From: Microbaculum marinum
GTDB taxonomy: Bacteria; Pseudomonadota; Alphaproteobacteria; Rhizobiales; Tepidamorphaceae
Assembly: GCF_042646165.1 (NCBI RefSeq)
Contig: NZ_JBHRTC010000015.1
Strand: one strand, 5' to 3'
Length of the DNA stretch: 64,000 bases
Below the pieces are notes generated by a model. It was given only the letters and a program-made list of their open reading frames with translations. It was not told the DNA's origin and searched no databases. The position numbers and the translations under genes were made by a program. This document shows positions 35,939-44,626 of the stretch, one piece after another (the first letter of the stretch is position 1; each line of letters starts with the position of its first letter).

Positions 35939-36744
35939 AGCGGCGCGCGCGGCGCGAAGTCCGGCTTGCGCTTCTCCTTCAGCGAGGCCAGCCCTTCCTG
36001 GACGTCGGGACCCTTGAAGCCCATGAATTCCAGCGCCAGCGACGTGTCGAATGTCGGGCCGGCCATCCGGAGCCAGTTGTTGAGCGCGTATTTCGTCCAG
36101 CGCAGCGCGGTCGGCGAGCCGGCGGCGAGCTTGCGGGCGACGTCCAGCGCCTTGTCGTGCAGGTCCTCCGGCTCGGTGCACAGCGACACGAGGCCGATCC
36201 GCTCGGCCTCCTCGCCGCTGACCGGCTCGCAGAGCATCAGGTAGTATTTCGACTTGGCGAGGCCGCACAGCAGGGGCCAGACGATCGCCGCGTGGTCGCC
36301 GGCGGCGACGCCGAGGCGGGTATGGCCGTCGATGATGCGGGCGGTGCGCGAGGCGATCGAGATGTCGGCGAGCAGGCCCGCCACCAGTCCGGCGCCGACG
36401 GCGGGGCCTTCCATCGCCGAGACCAGGGGCTTGGAGCAGTTGACCAGGTTGTAGACGAGGTCGCGCGCTTCCTTCCAGACCCGGGTCAGGGTGTCGAAGT
36501 CCTCGGTCATCTCCCTGACGAGGTCGAGGTCGCCGCCCGCCGAGAAGGCGTCGCCGGCGCCGCGGATGATCGCGGCGGCGACGTCCGGGTCGCTGTCGAT
36601 GTCGCGCCAGATCTCGACCAGCTCGGCGTGCATGATCCGGTCGGCGGAATTGAGCCGGCCGGGATTCTCCATGGTGATGCGGAGGATGCGGTCTTCCGGC
36701 CAGTCGAACTTGAGCCGTTCGTATTTGGCGTAGCGGTCGGTCAT
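35935..36744 (-). CDS. Crotonase-family protein lacking the canonical hydratase glutamates
   Basis: Crotonase-fold protein of 269 residues. AFSAGGDLDLV and GPAVGAGLVAGLLADI form the oxyanion hole, but where hydratases have Glu this protein has Val (GLVAG) and His (DGHTRLG); an Asp occurs in GVAAGDHAAIVW. It is therefore probably not a simple 2-enoyl-CoA hydratase; a decarboxylase, ring hydrolase or isomerase role is possible. Start ATG 36744; four-base overlaps with the ligase upstream and the canonical crotonase downstream make the three genes tightly coupled. Confidence 0.9.
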   Translation of the reverse strand: MTDRYAKYERLKFDWPEDRILRITMENPGRLNSADRIMHAELVEIWRDIDSDPDVAAAIIRGAGDAFSAGGDLDLVREMTEDFDTLTRVWKEARDLVYNLVNCSKPLVSAMEGPAVGAGLVAGLLADISIASRTARIIDGHTRLGVAAGDHAAIVWPLLCGLAKSKYYLMLCEPVSGEEAERIGLVSLCTEPEDLHDKALDVARKLAAGSPTALRWTKYALNNWLRMAGPTFDTSLALEFMGFKGPDVQEGLASLKEKRKPDFAPRAPL

Positions 36745-38264
36745 ATCTTCTTCTCCCGATCCTTCCAGTAGGGTTCGCGCAGGATGTTCTTCTGGATCTT
36801 GCCGATCGGCGTTTTCGGGAAGTCCTCGACGAACTTCACGACGCGCGGCCGCTTGAAGCGGGCGAGCCGGGCGGCGCAATGCTCGACGAGGGTCTCTTCG
36901 CTCAGTTCGGACCCGGACTTCAGCAGCACGTAGGCGGCCGGCACCTCGCCCCACTTGTCGTCGGGAATGCCGAACACGGCGCACTCGGCGACGGCCTCGT
37001 GCTCGTAGATCGCGTTCTCGATCTCCTTGGGATAGACGTTCTCGCCGCCGGAGATGATCATGTCCTTGGAGCGGTCGACCAGCGTGATGAAGCCGTCCTC
37101 GTCGATGGTGCCGACGTCGCCGGTGTGCGCCCAGCCGTGCTTCCAGAAGGCGGCCGTCTGCTCGGGCTCGTCGTAGTATTCGAGCATGACGTTGTGGCCG
37201 CGCGAGACGATCTCGCCGATCTCGCCCGGCCCGACGTGCCGGCCCTCTCCGTCGATAACCGCGACATCGACGTTGTAGGCCTGGCGGCCGATCGAGCCGA
37301 GCTTTTCGGGCAGGTACCAGTGGCGCAGCGAGGTCAGCACGCCCATCTCGGACTGGCCGTAGATCTGCGTCATCTTCACCTCCGGCAGCACCTTCAGCAT
37401 CTCCTGCTGGACCCAGTCGGGCATCGGCGCGCCGGCGAAGGACAGCTTCCGCCAGGTGGCGAAGTTCGCCGGATCGAACTGCGGGTCGCTGACCACCATC
37501 GAGACCTGGGTCGGCACCATGAAGGCGGCCGTCATGCCGGTGGAGCGCGCCATCGCGGCGAAATCGGCGGGGTTCCACTTGCTCAGGAAGGTGCAGGTCG
37601 CGCCCGCCAGCACGGCGGGCTGGAACATGATATTGAGGGCAGCGACATGGAACAGCGGCGTGACGATGCCGACCACGTCGCGCTCGTCGATTGCCTCCTC
37701 GACCATCACCGTGTGGGCTGTGACAACCCGGTTGCGGTGGCTGCACAGGACGCCCTTCGGCCGGCCGGTGGTGCCGCCGGTATAGGTCATGCAGAAGGGA
37801 TCGTCCTCGTCGATGTCGACGGCGGGGCAGTCCGGCGATGCGTCGGCGTAGAAGGCGGCGAACTCGTCGCCGTCGCCGCCGATGCGGATCGTCCGACGCA
37901 GCTTCGGCAGCCGGTCGCGGACCGCTGCGACCTTCTCGGCGAAAATGTCCTCGTAGAACAACAGCTCGACGTCCGCCTTGTCGAGGACGTAGGCGAGCTC
38001 GTCGGGCGCGTAGAGCACCGAGACGTTGACGATCACGGCGCCGGAGCGGGCGACGCCGAAGAAGGCGATGCCGTATGCGGTGCGGTTGCGGCTGACGATG
38101 CCGACCTTGGCGCCCTTGGCGAGGCCGGCTCCGATCAGCGCGTTGGCGAGACGGTTCGCGGCCTCGTCCAGTTCACGGTAGCCGAGCGAACCGCCTTCCC
38201 AGAGGATCGCGGGCTTCTTCGGAAAGCGTTCCGCAGAGCGGCGCAACATGTCGCCTGTCAGCAT
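36741..38264 (-). CDS. AMP-forming acyl-CoA synthetase/ligase
   Basis: ATP-dependent acid:CoA ligase (507 residues) of the ANL family. The AMP-binding P-loop is YTGGTTGRPKGVLCSH, followed by IYGQSEMG, the hinge DRSKDMIISGGENVYPKEIE and the catalytic Lys in KTPIGKIQKNILRE. ATG 38264 with AGGGAGG upstream sets the start. First gene of an operon with two crotonases, divergent from an IclR gene. The acid substrate is unknown, but TRAP-F is the nearest importer. Confidence 0.94.
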   Translation of the reverse strand: MLTGDMLRRSAERFPKKPAILWEGGSLGYRELDEAANRLANALIGAGLAKGAKVGIVSRNRTAYGIAFFGVARSGAVIVNVSVLYAPDELAYVLDKADVELLFYEDIFAEKVAAVRDRLPKLRRTIRIGGDGDEFAAFYADASPDCPAVDIDEDDPFCMTYTGGTTGRPKGVLCSHRNRVVTAHTVMVEEAIDERDVVGIVTPLFHVAALNIMFQPAVLAGATCTFLSKWNPADFAAMARSTGMTAAFMVPTQVSMVVSDPQFDPANFATWRKLSFAGAPMPDWVQQEMLKVLPEVKMTQIYGQSEMGVLTSLRHWYLPEKLGSIGRQAYNVDVAVIDGEGRHVGPGEIGEIVSRGHNVMLEYYDEPEQTAAFWKHGWAHTGDVGTIDEDGFITLVDRSKDMIISGGENVYPKEIENAIYEHEAVAECAVFGIPDDKWGEVPAAYVLLKSGSELSEETLVEHCAARLARFKRPRVVKFVEDFPKTPIGKIQKNILREPYWKDREKKI

Positions 38265-38391
38265 TGGCCGCAGCCTCCCTTGTCTGTCGTCAGCGTTCGC
38301 AGGGCGATCGGGCAGGCAGGCCCGGCCATGCCGCACCTGCGCAAGTCGCGGGTGACTTTCATTAAAAAACCGGCTAGCTGCAACGCGATAT

Positions 38392-38410
38392 TGCGGAAGG
38401 CGGTTCCGCA
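38392..38410. promoter_or_regulatory. Perfect palindrome in front of the IclR gene (candidate operator)
   Basis: TGCGGAAGGCGGTTCCGCA: seven-base arms with a five-base centre, ending next to a possible GTG start. It lies in the 170-bp divergent region between the CoA ligase and the IclR gene and has the GGAA/TTCC elements common in IclR sites, so it is a candidate autoregulatory operator. Confidence 0.55.
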
Positions 38411-38434
38411 GTGCAGAAAGTTCGGGCGTGTCGG

Positions 38435-39205
38435 ATGAGTGAACCGGATCGGCAATTCGTGGTAGCGCTGGCCAGGGGACTGGCCGTGCTGGAGGCGCTG
38501 TCCCGGGCCCAGAAGCCGCTGACCAACGGGCAGCTCACCAAGGTCACCGGCCTGCCTGCCTCGACCGTCAGCAGGCTCACCCACACGCTGACGCTGATGG
38601 GCTACGTGCGCCTCAGCCGGTCGAGCCGCGCCTACGAACTGACGCCGAAGAACCTGACCCTCGGCTATCCGGTGCTGGCCGGCATGCGGCTGCTCGAACA
38701 GGCGCGCCCGCACCTGGAACAGCTCAGCGGCTCGACCGGCGAAACGGCGGCGCTGGCGATCCGCGACAAGCTGCACGTAACCTTCGTCGCGGTGGTCGAG
38801 GGCGCCAACTTGGTCGCCGTCAGGCTGGCGACCGGCGGCCGGCTCTGGGTGCCGGTCTCGGCTGCGGGCATCGCGCTGGTCGCGGCGCTGCCGGACGCCG
38901 AGCGACGGATGGTCTCCGCCCGGGTGCGGGCCGACATGACGCGCGGCGGACACGATCCCGAGTTGTTTTCGAAGGCCGTCGCCGAGTGCCGACGCGAAGG
39001 CGTGGCGATCGTCCGCAACCTCTGGCAGCCGGGGATCGGCGGCGTTTCGGTGCCCGTGCAGAGCCAGGGAGAGTACGCGGCGCTGACGATTCCCGTCGCG
39101 ACCGGCTCGATCTCCGAACAGACGATGCGAACGACGCTCTCCGACGCCCTCAAGGGCGTCGCGGAGCTGCTCGGGCCGGTCCTGTCGCACGCGCCCGCCG
39201 AATAG
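38435..39205 (+). CDS. IclR family transcriptional regulator
   Basis: Regulator of 256 residues. The N-terminal winged helix includes FVVALARGLAVLEALS and QLTKVTGLPASTVSRLTHTL; the C-terminal IclR effector domain contains LSGSTGETAALAIRDK and VSVPVQSQGEYAALTIPVA. ATG 38435 is chosen; GTG 38411, eight codons earlier, is possible and would place the palindrome at the ribosome site. It is divergent from the CoA ligase operon, and its stop codon directly abuts that of the hydroxyacyl-CoA dehydrogenase. Probable regulator of the flanking acyl-CoA genes; related members bind aromatic acids. Confidence 0.92.
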   Translation: MSEPDRQFVVALARGLAVLEALSRAQKPLTNGQLTKVTGLPASTVSRLTHTLTLMGYVRLSRSSRAYELTPKNLTLGYPVLAGMRLLEQARPHLEQLSGSTGETAALAIRDKLHVTFVAVVEGANLVAVRLATGGRLWVPVSAAGIALVAALPDAERRMVSARVRADMTRGGHDPELFSKAVAECRREGVAIVRNLWQPGIGGVSVPVQSQGEYAALTIPVATGSISEQTMRTTLSDALKGVAELLGPVLSHAPAE

Positions 39206-40702
39206 TCAGGGTTGGAGCGCCGAAAGGCCGAGCGCGGCGCGGCGGCGCAGCCACTGGCTGGGGCGATAGCGGTCGTCGCCGGTCAGCGCCTGCAGCTCGG
39301 ACAGGATCGCGTGAACGACGCGCGGACCGATCGCGTCGGCGAGTTCCAGCGGCCCCTTCGGGTAGTTGAGGCCGAGCCGCATGGCGAGATCGATGTCGGC
39401 CGGTTCGGCGAGGCCCATCTGGGCCATCTCGCAGCCGAGATTTGCGACCATCGCCGCGATGCGCTGGCCGATGAAGCCGGGCGAGTCGGCGATCGCCGTG
39501 ACGGCCCGCTTCGCCGAAAGCAGCGCGACGACGCTGGCAAGACCATCGGCATCGGCCCCCGGCGCTGTCATCACCGTCACACGCTTCGACATATCCCCGA
39601 CCGTGTCGACGCAGACCAGACGGCGCGGGTCGACGCCACAGCGGACGGCATGGGCCGTGGCGTCCTCGCCGACCGGCGCGGCGAGGATCGGGGACGATCC
39701 GTCGTCGGCGTCCAGCACCTGCGCGCCGCAGTCGCCGACCAGATCCTTCAATATCGGCGCATCGCCGTGGACGAAGACCGAGCGTGCCGGCGCGGCGTCG
39801 CCCGGGGCGTCCGCGGACGGCCGCGCGGCGCCGTCGGCATAGTCGAAGAAGCCGCGCCCGGACTTGCGACCGAGCCGGCGCGTCTCGAGCATGTAGCGGT
39901 GCAGCGCCGTGGACCGCAGGCGCGGGTCGCCGAACGAACTCTCGTGGACGAAGCGGGTCACGGGGAAGTTCACGTCGACGCCGGTCAGGTCCATCAGCTC
40001 GAACGGGCCCATCCGGAAGCCGAAGCAGTCGCGCATCACGGCGTCGATCTCAGCCGGCGTGGCGACGGTCTCCTGCAGGATCGCCAGTGCCTCGGTGGCG
40101 TAGGCGCGTCCGCCGTAGTTGACGAGGAAGCCGGGCGTGTCCTTGACCCGCACCGGCGTGCGGCCGAGCCGGCGCGACAGCACGGTCAGCGCCTCGACGA
40201 CCGCTTCCGTCGTGTCCGGGCCGGGGATCACCTCGACCAGCTTCATCAGCGGCACGGGGTTGAAGAAATGCAGGCCCGCGAACCGTTCGGGATGCTTCAT
40301 CTCCGCCCCGATCGCGCCGATCGGCAGCGAGGAGGTGTTCGACGCCAGCAGCGCGTCGCTCGAGACGATGGCCTCGAGCTCGGCGAACAGCGACCGCTTG
40401 ACCTCGAGATCCTCGACGATCGCCTCGACGACGACGTCGCAGCCCGAGAGGTCGGCGAGCGCGCCGGCAGCGTTCAGCCGCGCCGCGGCGTCCCTGGCCT
40501 CGTCGGCGGGCATCTTGCCCTCGGCGGCGCGCTTCGACAGCCGGCCGGCGATTCCCTCGCAGGATTTCGCCGCCGCGCCCTCACGGGTGTCGAAGAGCCT
40601 GACCTCGATGCCGCCGAGGGCGGCGACCTGGGCGATGCCGGTGCCCATCGCGCCGGCGCCGACGACGCCGAGCGACAGCCCGGCCGCGTTCATGTCCTGC
40701 AT
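39206..40702 (-). CDS. 3-hydroxyacyl-CoA dehydrogenase, two-part (PaaH-like)
   Basis: NAD-dependent dehydrogenase, 498 residues. The N-terminal Rossmann domain has GVVGAGAMGTGIAQVAA and the SNTSSLPI Ser segment; the catalytic His is in LHFFNPVPLMKLVEVIPG. A first helical domain (DTPGFLVNYGGRAYATEAL, GPFELMDLTGVD) is followed by a linker and a second helical domain (DSPGFIGQRIAAMV, LNYPKGPLELADAIG), as in phenylacetate-pathway PaaH. ATG 40702 follows AGAGGAA. It completes the ligase-crotonase-dehydrogenase sequence encoded across the IclR gene. Confidence 0.93.
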   Translation of the reverse strand: MQDMNAAGLSLGVVGAGAMGTGIAQVAALGGIEVRLFDTREGAAAKSCEGIAGRLSKRAAEGKMPADEARDAAARLNAAGALADLSGCDVVVEAIVEDLEVKRSLFAELEAIVSSDALLASNTSSLPIGAIGAEMKHPERFAGLHFFNPVPLMKLVEVIPGPDTTEAVVEALTVLSRRLGRTPVRVKDTPGFLVNYGGRAYATEALAILQETVATPAEIDAVMRDCFGFRMGPFELMDLTGVDVNFPVTRFVHESSFGDPRLRSTALHRYMLETRRLGRKSGRGFFDYADGAARPSADAPGDAAPARSVFVHGDAPILKDLVGDCGAQVLDADDGSSPILAAPVGEDATAHAVRCGVDPRRLVCVDTVGDMSKRVTVMTAPGADADGLASVVALLSAKRAVTAIADSPGFIGQRIAAMVANLGCEMAQMGLAEPADIDLAMRLGLNYPKGPLELADAIGPRVVHAILSELQALTGDDRYRPSQWLRRRAALGLSALQP

Positions 40703-40726
40703 TTGGGATTTCCTCTTGGTTGCGCT

Positions 40727-41506
40727 TCAGATCAGCGCGCGGACGAGACCGCCGTCGACGGTGATGTTCTGTCCGGTCATGTAGCTCGCGTGGCGCGAGC
40801 ACAGGAAGGCGCAGACCGGGCCGAAGTCGTCGGCCTCGCCGAGCCGGCCCATCGGCACGCTCTCGGCCATCGCCGTCTTGGCCTGATCGGGGGTGATGCC
40901 CTGCCGCTTCGCCTGGGCGTCGTAGACGCGCTTCAGGGCGCCGGTGTCCATCAGGCCGGGCAGCACGTTGTTGACGGTGATGCCGTCGCGGGCGACCTCG
41001 CGGGCGAGGCTCGCCATCGCCCCGGTCAGGCCGGCGCGCACGCCGGTCGCAAGCCCCATATTGGGGTAGGGCTCGCGCACCGTGAAGGAGGTGACGTTGA
41101 CGATCCGGCCGAAGCGGCCCGCGCGCATGTCGGGCAGCACCAGACCGGCAAGGTCGATCGCCGACAGCATGTTGCTTTCCAGCGCCTTCTGCCAGACCGG
41201 GTGGTCGTGTGTCTCCAGCGGCCCCGGCGGCGGGCCGCCGGCATTGGTGACGAGGATCGCGATCGGGCCGGTCAGCCGCCGCGCCTCCTCGACGATGCGG
41301 CGGCGCTCGGCGGGCTCGGAGACGTCGCCCGCGACGAAGGCGACGCCCTTGCCTATCTCCGAGGCGACGCGCTTGCCCTTCTCGGCGTCGCGGCCGTTGA
41401 TCACCACGTTGACGCCGGCCTCCGCCAGCGCAACGGCGCAGGACAGGCCGAGCCCCTGGGTCGAGCCGAGGACGAGAGCGTTGAGGCCGGAGATGCCGAG
41501 ATCCAT
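40727..41506 (-). CDS. SDR family protein without the YxxxK catalytic motif
   Basis: Short-chain dehydrogenase fold, 259 residues. The cofactor motif GSTQGLGLS, the GDVSEPAE segment, TNAGGPPPG, and the C-terminal MTGQNITVDGG are all present, and the catalytic Ser occurs in NVTSFTV. At the Tyr-x-x-x-Lys position the sequence reads LATGVRAGL: by alignment Tyr is Ala and Lys is Arg. A standard SDR mechanism therefore seems impossible. A few atypical SDR groups share this loss. It lies between the hydroxyacyl-CoA dehydrogenase gene and TRAP-F dctM. Confidence 0.9.
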   Translation of the reverse strand: MDLGISGLNALVLGSTQGLGLSCAVALAEAGVNVVINGRDAEKGKRVASEIGKGVAFVAGDVSEPAERRRIVEEARRLTGPIAILVTNAGGPPPGPLETHDHPVWQKALESNMLSAIDLAGLVLPDMRAGRFGRIVNVTSFTVREPYPNMGLATGVRAGLTGAMASLAREVARDGITVNNVLPGLMDTGALKRVYDAQAKRQGITPDQAKTAMAESVPMGRLGEADDFGPVCAFLCSRHASYMTGQNITVDGGLVRALI

Positions 41507-41523
41507 GAAATGGCTCCGTCAGA

Positions 41524-42828
41524 TCAGAGGAAGGAGGGCAGGAACAGGATGATGGAGGGGAACAGCGCCAGGATGACGATGACCAGGATGAAGATGCCGA
41601 TGAACGGCACCACCGCCCGGAAGATCGCCTGCAGCGGCACGTCCCTGGTCACCCCGTGCAGGGCGAACAGGGTGTAGCCGAAGGGCGGCGTGATGCCGCC
41701 GATCGACATGTTGATCAGGAAGATCGTCCAGAACCAGATCGGGTCGAAGCCGAGCGCCAGCACGATCGGCCCGTAGAGCGGCACCAGCATGATCATCAGG
41801 GCGATCTGGTCGATGAACATGCACAGGACGAAGGGCAGGATCTGCAGCAGCACGAACATCGCCCAGGCCGGCAGGTCGAGGGCGGTGGCGGCGCTGACCA
41901 GCTTGAAGGTCGCGCCGGTCATGTTCAGCACCTGGCTGAAGGAGACGGAGGAAACCATGATGATGGTGATCACCGTGGTGATCGCCGCCGTCGAGCGCAG
42001 GCACTCGACCATCTTGCGCCAGGTCAGCTCGGAGAAGATCGTGCAGACGATCGCGGCGGTGACGCAGCCGACCGCGGCGGCCTCCGTCGGGGTGGCGATG
42101 CCGCCGAGGATGAAGCCGAGGATCGAGGCGATGATCAGCAGGAACGGCAGCGCCCGGAGCACCAGCATGCCCCGTTCCCGCGCCGGCAGGGCGACCCGGT
42201 CGCTGACCGGCGCCAGCGCCGGATTGATGCGGCCGCGCACCGCCACGTAGAGGAAGAAGGCGATGGCGAGCAGGATGCCGGGCAGGATGCCGGCGATCAG
42301 CAGCGCGGCGATCGAGACCTTGGCGAGGATGCCGAGCACCACCGCCATGACGCTCGGCGGGATGATCGGGGCGAGGCTGGCGCCGGCCAGCAGCGCGCCG
42401 ATCGACAGGTCGCGGCCGTAGCCGCGCGAGCGCATCTCGGGCAGCAGCGAGGAGCCCATCATCGCGGCGACCGCCATGGCCGAGCCGGACAGCGCCCCGA
42501 AGATCGTCGACAGCACGATCGCCACCGCATAGAGGCGGGCGCGGATGTTGCCGATCATCGCGTCGACGGCGTTGAACAGGATGTTGATGGAACCGGACCG
42601 GAACAGGATCTCGCCGAGCAGGATGAACAGCGGGATCGCCGCCAGCGAGAAGCTGGTGCCGGTGTCGAACATCGAGTTGACGATGAGCAGCACGCCGCCG
42701 AAGCTGCCGGTCAGGTAGAACAGCGCGGCGAGGTTCAGCACCAGGAAGGACAGGAAGATCGGCAGGCCCGTGGCGAACAGCACGAGCAGCATCGCGAACA
42801 TGCCGATGAGGACGATCCACCAGTCCAT
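41524..42828 (-). CDS. dctM: TRAP-F large permease DctM
   Basis: Large TRAP permease, 434 residues. Marks: LAAIPLFILLGEILFRSG, GALSGSAMAVAAMMG, GASLAPIIPPSVMAVVLG and SIGGITPPFGYTLFALHG. It is 12 bp after dctQ and 17 bp before the atypical SDR gene. Confidence 0.95.
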   Translation of the reverse strand: MDWWIVLIGMFAMLLVLFATGLPIFLSFLVLNLAALFYLTGSFGGVLLIVNSMFDTGTSFSLAAIPLFILLGEILFRSGSINILFNAVDAMIGNIRARLYAVAIVLSTIFGALSGSAMAVAAMMGSSLLPEMRSRGYGRDLSIGALLAGASLAPIIPPSVMAVVLGILAKVSIAALLIAGILPGILLAIAFFLYVAVRGRINPALAPVSDRVALPARERGMLVLRALPFLLIIASILGFILGGIATPTEAAAVGCVTAAIVCTIFSELTWRKMVECLRSTAAITTVITIIMVSSVSFSQVLNMTGATFKLVSAATALDLPAWAMFVLLQILPFVLCMFIDQIALMIMLVPLYGPIVLALGFDPIWFWTIFLINMSIGGITPPFGYTLFALHGVTRDVPLQAIFRAVVPFIGIFILVIVILALFPSIILFLPSFL

Positions 42829-42840
42829 CGATCCGGTCCG

Positions 42841-43350
42841 TCAGTCCTGCGCCGGCGCGGCGGCTGCCGGGTGCGCCTGGAACGTCGCCGCGAAGTGGCG
42901 CAGGAAGTAGATCGCCATCGAGGCGAGCGCGTAGGCGATGACGCCGGTGACGACCCATTTCGGGATCGGCGTCACGGCGATCATCATGACGCCGCGGCCG
43001 ACCTGGCGGGCGGTCTCGGCGGCGCCGTACCAGGCGCAGAGGGCGCAGGCGGCGACGCCGATCAGCAGCACCAGCCGGTTCAGCCAGAGCCCGACCGCGG
43101 CCGGCGCCCGCTCGGCCACGAAGGTCATGCGGGCGTGGCCGGCGTTGCGGGTGACCATGGGGGCGGCGAGGAAGGTGATCATCGCGAAGCTCACCGCCGC
43201 CGTGTCGGGCGCCCAGTCGCTGGGGGCCTGCAGGCCGTAGCGGCCGAACACCTCCCACGCGGTGACCAGCGTCAGGTAGGCCACCGCGAGGGTGGCCCCC
43301 CAGAAGCTCGCGTCCGTCAGCCCGTCATGCAGGCGCAGAAGCCACCGCAT
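42841..43350 (-). CDS. dctQ: TRAP-F small permease DctQ
   Basis: Small TRAP subunit, 169 residues, with four hydrophobic segments and VTAWEVFGRYGLQAPSDW at the end of helix 1. Eighteen bases after dctP, with no hairpin in the spacer. Confidence 0.93.
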   Translation of the reverse strand: MRWLLRLHDGLTDASFWGATLAVAYLTLVTAWEVFGRYGLQAPSDWAPDTAAVSFAMITFLAAPMVTRNAGHARMTFVAERAPAAVGLWLNRLVLLIGVAACALCAWYGAAETARQVGRGVMMIAVTPIPKWVVTGVIAYALASMAIYFLRHFAATFQAHPAAAAPAQD

Positions 43351-43368
43351 CGCAGGCCGTCCCTTCGC

Positions 43369-44349
43369 TTATTGGGCGGTCAGGCCCTTCTCGACCGCGA
43401 GCTTGTGAAACGAGGCGCCGTCCTCGCCGGCCTTCTCCTCGACCTGCTTCCAGACGCCGGCGGCGAAGATCGCGTCGACGCGGTCGGCGACGTCGGGGCC
43501 GAACTCGGTGACCTCGAGGCCCGCGTCCTGCATCGCCTGGTCTTCCTTCGCCCACAGTTCCTCGAAGTGCTTGCGGCCGTCGATCTCGAGCTGCTTTGCG
43601 GTGTCGACGAGCAGGGTCTGCTGCTCCTCGGTGAGGGCGTTCCACTTGTCGAGGTTCATCAAGAGGGTAAGGTTGGTGACGCCGAAGGTCGGGCGCGTCA
43701 TGTAGTCGGCGACCTCGAACCACTTGTAGTCCATGGCGCCGAACACCGGCCAGGCCGCGCCGTCGACGACGCCGCGCTCGAGCGAGGAGTAGATCTCGCT
43801 GGCCGGCAGCGTGACGACCGAGCCGCCGAGCTCGTTGACCAGGTCGTGATAGGTGCCGGACGCGCGGATCTTGCGGCCCTCGAGGCCGCCGTCGTCGCCG
43901 ATCGGCTGCTTCAGCAGGATGTGGTAGCCGGACGCGGCGGAGAAGACGCCGATGAGCTTCAGGTTGCGGCTCTGGTAGTGGGCGTCGATGACGTCGTAGA
44001 TGCCGCTCTGGCGGCGCGCCTCCGGATCGTCGACGACGGCGTCCATGCCGAACGCCATGGCGGTCTCGCCGAGATGGTAGGCGCCGTGCGTGAACAGCAT
44101 GTCGAACAGGCCGGCCGACACCGGCTGCAGCTGCTCGAACGGCGGCACCGTCTCGGGGCCGCGCATCTCGACGGTCAGCTCGCCGCCGGACTTCTCGGTG
44201 ACCTGCTCGGCGAAGGCCTGCGCGAACACCGGCACGGCGTTGTAGCTCTCGTCCCAGCTCGACAGCAGGGTCAGGGTTTCAGCGTGCGCAGGAGCTGCGA
44301 AGGCGGTCGCCGCGATCGCCATCGCGCCGAGGACCGAAAAACGTGCCAT
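43369..44349 (-). CDS. dctP: TRAP-F substrate-binding protein DctP
   Basis: Periplasmic receptor of 326 residues; signal peptide MARFSVLGAMAIAATAFAAP, cut after AHA at residue 23. Ligand Arg in GRKIRASGTY; the DGQEN segment is replaced by GVVDGAAWPVFGAMDYKW, which closely resembles TRAP-A, suggesting related ligands for A and F. First gene of the TRAP-F, SDR, hydroxyacyl-CoA dehydrogenase operon. The 277 bp upstream hold no clear promoter. Confidence 0.94.
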   Translation of the reverse strand: MARFSVLGAMAIAATAFAAPAHAETLTLLSSWDESYNAVPVFAQAFAEQVTEKSGGELTVEMRGPETVPPFEQLQPVSAGLFDMLFTHGAYHLGETAMAFGMDAVVDDPEARRQSGIYDVIDAHYQSRNLKLIGVFSAASGYHILLKQPIGDDGGLEGRKIRASGTYHDLVNELGGSVVTLPASEIYSSLERGVVDGAAWPVFGAMDYKWFEVADYMTRPTFGVTNLTLLMNLDKWNALTEEQQTLLVDTAKQLEIDGRKHFEELWAKEDQAMQDAGLEVTEFGPDVADRVDAIFAAGVWKQVEEKAGEDGASFHKLAVEKGLTAQ

Positions 44350-44603
44350 GTGGAAGAACCTCCCGATGGTGTTGATGCTTTTGTAGGGCGGGGCCGGTCT
44401 CTTTTCCGGACCTCCAGGGTGCGGCTCACAAAAGCAAGGCGGGAGAATTCAAGTCAAGGAGATCCGGCCCGAGTTCTTCCGCTGTGCAGAAAAGCGGGTC
44501 CGGCAGGCGCCGGCCGTCGGATGCCGCAGGGTCCGGAGGTCGGGGCCGAAAACGGAGGAATGTACAGGCGTCTCAATGCGCTGAGCGGAGGCCTCGCCCG
44601 GAT

Positions 44604-44626
44604 GCCTCTTCCGCGATACGGAAGGC
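44604..44626. terminator. Terminator-like hairpin after the first nucleoside hydrolase
   Basis: CTTCCG (44608-44613), loop CGATA, CGGAAG (44619-44624), extended by a further GC pair after a bulge. It starts immediately after the minus-strand stop codon. There is no T tract. Confidence 0.45.
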
